Assembly (NCBI GenBank): GCA_916610825.1
Contig: OU744449.1
Location: forward strand, 7,832,243-7,896,242
Reading direction: 5' to 3'
Source of the DNA: Haliclystus octoradiatus
Taxonomy: Eukaryota > Cnidaria > Staurozoa > Stauromedusae > Haliclystidae
Length of the DNA: 64,000 bases
Below, in pieces: positions 48,301 to 60,300 of the stretch (position 1 is its first letter; every line of letters begins with the position of its first letter). Made by a program: the position numbers and the translations under genes. The notes beneath the pieces are model-generated. The model was not told where the DNA came from. It saw nothing but the letters and a program-made list of their open reading frames with translations, and did not search any database.

Positions 48301-51300
48301 CTAAAACGTCAAATGAGTACCATCTAAGGATGGCGGATGGAATGGTCCACAAGGAATTGCCTTGTAAGTACATACGGCGCGCATCGTTGCGCATTGACAA
48401 TCAAGACCTATCTTCCATGAAATCTGTTGAAATTGATCTGCAGTGTCGCGGCTGAGATCTAAGGAGCGTTTAACATCATTGCTCTTAGCGAAAAAAGCCA
48501 CTTCTCTAGTAATAGAGGAGTGGTACGGGTGCCTTCGGTAGGGCATCACCGCCCAAACTTTTTTTATTGAGTTTTATTAGAAGTGAAATTTTCATTAAAA
48601 CCTTACCCGTAACTTGAAAATGCTATCAATGTCAATAAAAGACTACACAAACACCAAATTTGTGACTCGAGACTCGAAATGAATAATTTTGTCATGATTC
48701 GGCTATGACAAATGGTAACCCGGGTAAACAAGAATATTGTTTCAAATCATTGTTCGGCAATTCAAGATTTTCTCATATTGGTATGATATTTATCATAAAT
48801 GCATAGGGAAGGTTTATAGAAAAGATAAGGTAGTTTATGTTTCAAATATTGAACACTTAATTGTGCAATATCGGTTAGATAAATAGCCTACTCTTATTGC
48901 TACGAGGCACTCTAAAAGGCTTCATGACTCAGCACTCATGCTTATATAGCTAATATTGCAATGTAAGCTTTGATGTTTGCATATCACAAGATGGCATGTT
49001 CATCCCATCTACTTATTATTGACCACTTGTCCTTAGTGGTCACTGAAGGAATGCCATTGACAGCTATATTAAATTTCATGAAACCTGTATAATATAAATA
49101 CTTGTCTGGTATAATCACTTCAGCAATGACTGGAATACTGTAATCAAGTTTATGATATTGTCAATTTTTTTCCAACTGTGATTGGTTACATAAGCCTTTC
49201 TCAAACTATGCATATTAGGATACAGATTATAATTTATCAAATACAGATTTGAATGCATCGAATAACAATTTAGACTATTCAGACCACTGCATGAATCGCT
49301 ATTATTGATTATTATGATGTATCAAACTAACGCATAAGTTTTAGAGTCATTCTTTTCATAAATTTGTTTTCATATAATGTTATTTATGTTCTGTGTTGTA
49401 TTTATTTTTCAAGAGATGGGTCATTTAATAAAGACTATGATAGGAAACACACAGCTAAGGTAAGTGTAGCCTATTCAGAGAGTGGACTACTTTATATGTG
49501 GATAGGTGTATAGGTGGAAAAAGCTCTATTCAAATCCGTTGTGTCCCAAAAATCAATATATACACTTAAATGAAGTAAACAAAATTTACTTATTAACCCC
49601 TTGAACAATAGAAAAAATTGAAAAATGTGATTTGTTATTTCTTAACTGCCCTTTTAAATTTAACGAAATGAACAACATGGCTAGGGAAGGCGTCAGAGGA
49701 AACTATTAAACCCTTGGAAAAAGTTGATGAATCAATGAACTTTGTACACAGTTCACAATTGTGGCTGCTTATAAACCAATGGTCTAACGAACGAATATCC
49801 CATATTCAAGCAGTTTCTTCTGATTCAGGGTATTCAATCTTGAATGAATCAATCAGTTGTCATTTTTGAGATGCTTTCAAGTTTCCACCTAAATGATAAT
49901 GGTGGCTTTTTCAAAGGGCTCATACATATTGATGGTTTCACTTATGCCTATCCTGAAAATTTATATTCATCGTCTAATACTTTCATCAACTATATTCAGA
50001 AGAACATTATAAAATCCTACTATTCCGTTTGCACTTACAAAGACTGTTACGTATGTTGTTAAATTGTATTTATTTTTGTTGTATAGTATATTAACTTCTT
50101 AATTACAATTAATTTTTGAATTTTCTTTTACTGTAGTTTAAATTCACCATTTTTATTTTAACCTTTTACCCATGTCATTTATAAACTCTATAGCGTCTCT
50201 CAATAGACAAGCAAATTTTGCTTACGAGATGACGTCAACCACTGTATATCATATTTCATAAATCAATGTCTTTAGTCTGTAAATATTTTTTTATCATCTG
50301 TTTGAAATAAAAAATTCTAAAATTCTAATAATTAATAAAATAAATAATTAAATATCAATATAAACTGTTAAGCATATAATTAATGAAATGTGTTGCAATT
50401 TCTTTTGTGTAGTCAATGCTTGCATTTATGCTTGATCCAACTGGGGATGTCCCATGGGAAGAAGATACAACAGCAAATGATGTTGTTCATATTGTCACTG
50501 AAAAGGTATGTGCCTAACTGATTGCATGATGACTAGTTGTTATGATGTGCTTGGGAATTATTGGAACGTCCCATGAGAAAAACTTCAAAAACATTAAAAG
50601 ACTCGATTTTTATTAACTTTTCATTGGAGTTGGGCCATTTATTGTTCAAGGACCTCCAAAAATGTTTTTATGAACAGTTCAGAAATTTGCAAATATCGAT
50701 GAACTGTTTATGAACATTTCTGGAAGTCCATGAACATTAAATGGCCCAATTCGCAAACAGAAGAAGAGATACCATAGTAGAATACAGTGCCCTGTCGAGA
50801 CACTCAGTATTAGTCTATTTTACCAGTACCTACCTGTGATTGGTTGATTTCTGGTCATATGCCTGATTTTAAATTGATTATTCCCTTCCCCAAACAGGAA
50901 ATTAAGCTGTTCTGCAAATGGGAGGGAAAAAATAAGTGATTGAATTTATGTCATGTTACCAATAACTGATCAATTAATTCAAATTGTACGCTTGACCTCT
51001 GTGGAATATGTTTATGAACTGTTGAGCGGCTTACTTCTGTTACTCATGAATGATTGTTTTGCTTTTTTTGTTTAGGATTTGAATCGTTTGAGAGCAAAGC
51101 ACAAGCATCCCATGTTGATAATGTTCTACGCCCCATGTAAGTATGCGGTTCATAGATAAATATGTTTGCATCTAATATCATACTGGTCAAACATGTTTTT
51201 CTGCATTTATGATTTAGCCACAAACCAGGCAAGCTAGTAGCTTATTTTCACTGGGTGGTTGGTTGATGTTTTGAGAGCATGTGTGAGTTGAATGACCAGA

Positions 51301-54300
51301 TGCCCTTCCTGACGTCAACCAATAGTGCTCCTGCCAGGGATTGAACCCAAGACCCTAAGGGCCAGGTCCAACGCCCTAACAACTGCACTACGGCCCTAAA
51401 TATGTAATAGTTAGAAATGTGGGGGTGAGGTGACAAAAGAACCCAATGAATATACCAGGCAACCATGCCGGGAAACAAAGACAATTGCTGCATGATATGA
51501 CCGCTTGCAGTGGTTCCGACGGCTACAACCTTTTGTGTTAGAAATGCATTGATAGATTTCAAATTTTCATTATTGATCCATATTGTAAGATAACTCTTAA
51601 ATGTCTTTCACATGTAGACTACATTCGGCTGTACAATGCTTTTGAATATTTTAATTAAAATGCTTGTAAACATGTTATTATTGTTGATTTAGGGTGTGGA
51701 CATTGTAAACGATTAAAGCCTGAATATTCTGCTGCAGCAACAAGTTTGAAAAATAGTGCTGTAGGTTTTTCATTTCTACTGTTGTGATATTGCATAATCT
51801 TCATGTATAAGATTCATATTCATAATATTCATATTCATACTTATGTTAGGAGTAAGTAATTAACATTATATGTGTTTCACTATTAGCAAGATATTGTAAT
51901 AGAACCAAGATAGTCTAACTCAGATTTGAGTTTTAAACAGGCCATATCATTATCTTATTTTGTGAAAATTAACCAAATAAAATGTATTTAACATCCTCAA
52001 ATAGGCTATCGAATAATTCAAATTTAAAAATAACATCTTCGTCCGACATCAATAACATCCTCAAAAATCTATCTTTGTTGACCCAATATCGATCATTTCC
52101 AAACATTTTGATCTTTTCTGCCACGGCAATATCACTGAGAATTGGCCTCAAAAGCTATTTTAAGATCATCCCGTTTTGATGCGAAAAAATTGCCGCTGGT
52201 CAGATTATCAATCAAACAGAACTGGGTTTCATGATTTCATCTGAACCGCGCGAATAAATGTTTTACTTTTCACAATAAACTAAATTTGTTTGGTTGATAA
52301 TCTGAACCCCGAAATTTTATAATATCTTGCTATAGCACATGCTCTGCCACTATGATATTTTGATTTTACAAAAATTATGCAGCTCGGCTATATGATGGTA
52401 TTGATGATTACTGCCTTTCTACCCTTTTTTAAGTATATGAGCGTGAAATTACATATGCTACTGTTTGTAAATTTTTCGTATCGATTAATGACACAAAAAT
52501 CCATAAAAGTGTTTCATTTCATGTCTAGGAAGTGGTCATGAACTTATGTGAACTTGCAGTTGAAAGTTCATGAACTGCTTTGTCTCGCCTGATCTTCTTT
52601 AATTCAATGTTCGGCATAAAAGTAGAAAAATATATAATTTCATAACTAAAATAAAAATATAAATGCTAATAGAATTTTATACAAAAACAATACAGCAAAG
52701 ATAATCATCTCTTAAAATTAGAGAAGAATCAATATCCCAGGCATGAGAGAGTTCCTCGGAAAAGCTAATTTCCTCGTTTTCCATCGGCTTTAAAACAAAG
52801 TAAATTCATTGAAAATACTGGTCTTGCTATTGTTTTGGTAATTTTCCAAGATATTTTCCTCGTTTTTGACTGAGCTCGACTCTCATGCCTGATATCCCCT
52901 TTGAAAAAATCCATAAGTTCATGAACAGTTCATGAACTTTTGTGCAATTTGCACGTTCATGAACTCATGAATTTTTGTTGCAGGGGATACTAGTAATTTT
53001 TGTCACTATCCTTTGTTTGAAAATGTCTTCTGGCAAAAATGTTTTTATTCAATGCATTGCTACTGGCTATTTTTATTTTGAAAAATCTTATTCTAAGGTC
53101 TTAGCAGCAATGGATGTTGATAAACCTGAAGTCCAATCTGTTAGAGAAGAATTTAATATAACTGGATTTCCAACCATGGTGTTCTTTGTGTAAGTCACAC
53201 GATTTTGTTGTTGTTGACCGTTCTACTAGATGAATCCACTAGACGATTCCGTAAAATCCATAAACAATTCTCCCACAGTTCATGACAAGTAGGACATTTC
53301 TCAGACATGAACTTTATGAACTGCTTATCACATATCAGGCATTTTTGTATATCCCATGTTATTGATATAATGTTATTGATGTTATATATATTTATTGACC
53401 AGCTTTATTTTACAAGATGTTTAAATATAAGTGTTTTTTAAATAGTTCGATGTAATAGTTAAATATATTTATTCCTTATTACATTGTGCTGATTGTAACA
53501 CAACTGATGGGGTAGCTGGTCTGACACGTTTTTTATCTCTGCTTGAAGTCCCGTTAACCAATTGTATAGATGGTGACAACCTCAGTGCATATCGCCTGTG
53601 CAGTTCCGGTTGAATAACAATGTGATTCATTCATCAATTGATAAGATGTTAAGTCGTTTAACACAACTGGCACAGAATCAACAAACCACTGGAAATGTCT
53701 TATTGGCTTAGAATTGATTAGAAAACTTTATCTCTTGTAGATTTACTCCCACTTTTGATCTAAATTTAAATCGACCTTTTTCAAAACTTTATTGTAAACA
53801 AAATCTTTACTATCTATTGGATATTGAAATTGTTTTCTTTCTTTTTTCAAAAGGGAAGGCAAGCCAGCGTTCTTATATGGCGGAGCTTACAACAAAGAAG
53901 GATTAATTGAATGGTTCAAAGAGTAAGTTTGAAACATTACTAATTCATGTTTTTTTATATTGAGAGATGTACGACTGAAAACACTTTATGAATGCTATCA
54001 TGAATGCGTTGTGGAAAAGTTTGAAAAACAGGCCATTGCAACGTTCACAAACTTTTCATAAACTGTTGAACTATTTAGAAGGTGTTTACAAACAGTTCAC
54101 AACAGTTTGAACATGAACATCAACTCAGTACTTTTTTTCGCTAGGGTAAGTAACAAAATAGATTTTATAAAGGAAAATTGTTCTCAGGGATTTACTGTGC
54201 TTTACTCTGTTTAAATAATTTGAAAAAAATGAATTGACAAGAATCAGATTATTTTGAATTGACATTAAAATATTGATTGAGCAATGTTCTGTCATCATCA

Positions 54301-57300
54301 TACACCATTCTCAAGTATAAGCATTTAACGAAAATGTATTTATTATATAACCATCAGTGTTTTAGTGGGTTTTCCGCCACTCATAAAAGCCGTATTCGAT
54401 AAAGTTGATATTTCACACATAAAAATATGATATTTTCACACATAAAAATAACACTTTTCAACCAATCACAGAGCGTCTTGCATTTGCATTACAAAAGAAA
54501 CTCCTGCTTTTGAAACTAAAAGGAACATCATCTTTACAAGGAATTGAATCGATTCGATCCATACATTTGATTGAATACATCCGAATTCGATGAATAGAGA
54601 AACATTGAACTTGATAAATATAGCTCTTGTGTTAATCTTCATTACGTTTTATATTCTTAATAAAGTTGTTTTTCAAAGTTCTACATGTTCTCAAGTAAAT
54701 TTTTTCTATAGTGAATAGAATAAATCATGGGCAATTAGAGATATGGGATTTATTTTTCTCGTGTTAAAATGTCTATCTCTGCGTGCCCATGAATTATTCT
54801 CTATTATGCAGAATTATGCTGAGAAAAAATATTGTTGAGTTCATGAACTGTTCATGAACACCTTCATGAACACCTTATAAACAGATCATGAACTAATTCA
54901 TGAATGGTAAAACTCCTTTTTCAAGGAATGTTGATGAACTGTTCATGGACATTTTTCACAGTTAGTACTGCAAAAAAGTAGCCATACATTGAATAACCCA
55001 AATATTTGAAAAGAAGAATTAAAATTGTCAATCTATTGATTTAGTTCAGGTGTTTAGGAACGGTAAAATGTTTCTTATAAATACCATTTTATAAACAAGG
55101 CTGCTGTATATTTTACTCTTTTCGAAATTCATATTTGTTTTACTTTCCAAAGCCCAAAACCACCTAAAGAACCTGAGCCAGAAGTTGAATGGAAAGATAC
55201 ACCCACTGATGTTGTTCATCTTACTGATGCAACATTTGACACCTCCATGGAAGCACATCAATCTGTTCTAGTTATGTTCTATGCACCATGTAAGTATTGT
55301 AGCTAGAATTCCACTATACTAGGTAGCCATCTGAGCGTATGGATTTTTGTATTGACTAGGCATTTTAATTACACTATACCAAAGTAATCTGATATGTCAG
55401 GGTTTCTCTAGCCGAGCAAAATCCATTCTGCTTATCTGCAAAATTGATTCAGTGCATCTTTACTGCCGAGCAATGTAATGTAATCAATCAAATCCGATTC
55501 AACTGCTGCTGACGTGGTCACGCTATCAATACACAGTTATTGTTGCTACGAGAAAGCCAATCAGCACTCAGCAGCTAGTAAGTTATCATAATAGGTGGTT
55601 TCAATTTGTGTATTTGTCAGAGTGTATCCCAGCAATCAATTCAGTATAATTTTTAGATTGATGGCGAAATTCTTATTTTCTACGATTTCAATAACTCATC
55701 TATTTGATTACTTTTAAAAATGATTGAATTTTAAAAGCTATACACCATGTTGAAGTTCTAGAACTTGCAAAGAATTCACAACAACTTTTCATGAACAATT
55801 TATTGAAAATTATTCATAAATTTTTAATTGACAATTGTTCATGAACTTCTTAGTCACAATTTATAAACTATTAATGAACTGTCAATCAAAAATTGATGAA
55901 ACGAGTGCTGTTTCATCGCAAATTTAAATCTGAGGATGCATATGAAAAAATTCTATGCTGACGGTTACAGTTTTTGATTCAGAAGGGCAAGTTGCAAATT
56001 TAGCTTTTGACAAGCAGCTATATCCACAAAGATATATATTCAATTGCGCGAAACAGGGGTAGAAAATGTTAGGACCACTTGGGACTGACGGTTGCACATA
56101 CAAATAATGAATAATAGAATTTCTGAAGGCACATTTTTTTAAATATAAAAGTATTCTGAATCTATGCATAATTCTTCAAGTTTATTAATGAAACTGAATA
56201 AGAGGTGCATAAGGATGAAACTGATTAGTCCATTCATAAATAGTCTCAATTTAAAATTGATTGACCAGAAAATTTTCCGTTAAAATATTCGCAGGCAAAT
56301 TTCAAGACATAGTTATGTGGTCGCCGGCACTGAAAATTTTTTTTGACCTCTGGCCTCGAAACCCTGAGTAACGGAGACAACGTGTTATCTTTGAATTTTT
56401 TCTATATTTAATTGACATGTTTATTGATAACTTTATCTTCCATTTGCCCTAATGATTGTATTAGATATGTTTATTGGTTAACACAAGTTATTTCATCTGT
56501 CAGCAAATGAATTAATACTCTTCTTAGTCTTGAACTCTTATCTCAATGTTGTTGCATCTTGAAAAGGTTATGTTTGACAACAATGTCCTATATGTTTCTT
56601 AAAGTGTATATCCCGGATATTGGGAGATTGCTTCTTTAGATAGAGAAAAAATTTTCTATTCATACATGATCTTCTTGTGTTTTTATTTGCTCGATCATTT
56701 CTCCTTCAAAAATGCAATCAAAGTGACGATTTTGGGTTAATTTTGTGTCTCACTCTTTTTCCTCGAACAGGAACCCGTTTATTTTCAACAAGAGAGTTTA
56801 CACCGGAAAAAACACTAAAATTTTTACTTATTTGTCTCTAAATAAAAAAACGCTAAAGCAAATGACAATCTGCTTTCGGAATGAAATTTTCAACGTTCAG
56901 CTGAAGATTTATAGCTATAATTGATCAATATTCAAGATCCAGGTAAAGAGATATAAGCCTCTAAAGTCAAAAGTTTTTAGTTTTGGATTTTTCTCACTCA
57001 AGTGCTCACGCGATTAACACCTCTTTACGACTTCGTGTAATCATAGTCGGCGTAGTTGATGCGTATTAAAAATAGTCACACACCTTCAATAACCAGTAGC
57101 GATAACCTGCTTAGACGAAGTCACGATCCGGGATATACACTTTAACACAAATTAATTTGCCTTGAATAGGGTGTGGCCATTGTAAATCTATGAAGCCGGA
57201 ATTAGTTGAAGCTGCAAAGAAAATGAAAGATGGAAATGTAAGTTTGCATATACATATGAACTTATAATGTTTACTAACCCTATTGTAGTTTATCTGTAAA

Positions 57301-60300
57301 TGGTTAGAAAAACATAATTATCAGTTAAATTGTTCAAAACTCTCAGGTACATGAGCATTTTTGATTGAGGTAGAAATTGAATACTGTGGCATTGATTTCA
57401 ATAAAGATTCCTGTTCATACCTCTGTAGAAATGATTGAGTCTATGAACTGTTCATGAACATCTTATAAACAGTCCATGAACAGTCCATGAATGTTAAATA
57501 GTATATATTTTTCTTTGACTTTTTCATGAACTCCATTAGAAAAGGGTTGATTCTACTTGGACATTATTTAACCATAATATGTTGCTATTTTGTTTTGATT
57601 ACAAAGAATTTAAAATTTGACAGAAAAAGCAAAATTTCAAATTTGTTAGAAGCCAGTTGTCAAATAAACCAAACTTCTGTGAACAGTTTCACACATAGCC
57701 ATCTATTTATAGGAGTTGGGACACGCAAGTATTGAGGCTTGAAAATCGCCATTTTCGTTCCATTGAAAACTAGGTTTTTCTTTTGAACAAAAATTTTTTT
57801 GAATTCATTATATTATTTCCGTGTGTTTTGTTCAAATTCCGCTTTTGTTTGACGGAACAAAATTAGCGTCCATAAAATCATGTGACTGGCATCTGTTCAA
57901 TGGGAGCCAAAAGCGGCACATGAAGGAGTGTCCTATCTACTTGTAAATAGATGGCTCTGGTTTTACATCCTATATAGTGCCTCATAGATTGCAAGATTTC
58001 TTATGTAACATCATCTATATGCAATTATCCACTGTATTACCCATGAGCAAATAAGTTCTAACCAGTAGATTCAGGGTCCGATAAAAGGTTCAGCCTTCTG
58101 GAGTCCTAGGGTCATTTCAACTTTTCTTCTGAATTTTCTTGTTGGGGTTTGACCAGAAAAACATTAAAAACATCAATTTTCTTCTGAATTTTGTCTAGCC
58201 TTCTGGGATCTAGGATCCCAGGATCCCCACTTTTGTCGGACCCTGAGTAGATTTAAGCATTTGCATTGTCTATCAACTTATTCACATAACATAGACGTAA
58301 CACAATATGATATCACTACAAATTTTGAATATCTGAAAACCTACTCAATCTGTCTGGTGAGTTTCAGTAGTTTCATTCCAGTCTGTTTTCAGTAGGTTTC
58401 CAGTAGCGAAAGTTTATCCAAGATTCATAGATTGTATTGGAGATAAAACCATTTTTCATTCTGTAGATTGATGGTATCCTTGCGGCAGTTGATTGTACCA
58501 AAGCAGAACGTCTCTGTAAGAAATTTGATGTCAGTGGTTATCCAACAGGTAAATTAAATTATTTTATATAAAATTAAACATTATACTCAAGATGTTTCAT
58601 TTCTTCAAATATTTCTGGACATTTAAATTACTACTTTTTCTTTTTTTTTTCACAATAGTAAAATATTTCAGGTAAATTTTCTATTTCATTTTCACATATT
58701 TTTCAATTTCTATTATGATGTTAGAGAATAGATTGCATGAATTCTTCTTTTATTTTATCAGCAACGGAGAAGAGAAATTCAAAGTTTCTCTCAGGAAAGA
58801 GCAAGAAATTGTAGACTTCATGAAAGAGTGAGTATAGTTTTTTATGTATGTATGTATGTATGTATGTATGTATGTATGTATGTATGTATGTTGTATGTAT
58901 GTATGTATGTATGTATGTATGTATGTATGTATGTATGTATGTATGTATGTATGTATGTATGTATGTATGTATGTATGTATGTATGTATGTATGTATGTAT
59001 GTATGTATGTATGTATGTATGTATGTATGTATGTATGTATGTATGTATGTATGTATGTATGTATGTATGTATGTATGTATGTATGTATGTATGTATGTAT
59101 GTATGTATGTATGTATGTATGTATGTATGTATGTATGTATGTATGTATGTATGTATGTATGTATGTATGTATGTTGTATGTATGTATGTATGTATGTATG
59201 TATGTATGTACGTATGTATGTATGTATGTATGTATGTATGTATGTATGTATTTCAACCATATATCAATTTAGAAAATATGTATATGGTTTGCAGTCATCC
59301 GTAAGCACATGTGCTTGTTTATTTGGATGACATACTATAAGTTTTTAATTTAGTAAACATTTGTTATCTAGTAATTGTGCTATAAATGTTCATGGTACTA
59401 TATTAAGTTAAGATAAAGTTATAATTTATATCATACTACATTTTTAGGGGGATTTAGATTTATCATGTTACCACAAACTGGTTAAACTAGTTGCTTTCTT
59501 CACCAGCAAGGTGGTTGGTTAGCTAGGTAGTGTGTTCGGAATGTGCGTGAGTATAATGGCTGAATGCCCTTCCTGTTGCCAACCAATAGTGCTCCTTCCA
59601 GTGTTTAACCTAAGTCCCTGTGTTTGAGCTCCAATTCTCCAACCACTACACTAATTCCCGCTGTATGTCGGAATGTGTTTATCATAAAGTCTGTTTTGTT
59701 CCCTATCTGTTATGTTTTTTATTTCTTTTAGTCCCACTGAACCACCGCCACCACCCCCAGAAGATAAAGCATGGGAAGAATCATCAAATGATAAAATTCT
59801 TCACTTGACTGACGATTCATTTAAGAAGGAATTGAAAAAGAAAAAACATGTTCTTGTCATGTTTTATGCACCATGTATGTACATTATTCTCATTACTTTT
59901 CAAATCCTGGGTACCATTTAGCATATAGTAGTCAAATCTTTTAACGACCTGAACTGAAGTTTTTGATATTGAATATTTTTGGTCTACAAATGATGCTGAA
60001 TTGTTCGGTATAATAATATAATCAATCAATCAATAAAGTCAATCCTGAAAGAAAAAATATCAAAATTTTACTCCGGAGCTAGTACCAGGCCCGTTTCGTC
60101 CAAATAATATTCGTCATTCTAATAAGGTTGGGTGTAAAATTGCTTTACATAAATCTTAAGATTTTTTGCTGATTGTTATTTTGGATTTTACTGTGTGCTT
60201 TTTTATTGGAGAAAAAAACAAAAAAGTTGAGGTGTTTTAAAATGTGAAATAGCAGTCAAGCTCCAGATATTTTGGAAAGTTTTTAAATATCTGATGGGTT

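Noticed and set aside
48201-48455. 84-residue open frame
   Set aside because: It overlaps a tRNA-derived SINE and has no protein similarity I recognise.
52975-53193. Upstream extension of PDIA5 exon 9 as a separate coding start
   Set aside because: The open frame runs through the intron by chance; the family alignment starts at VLAAMDVDKPEV after an AG acceptor at 53096-53097.
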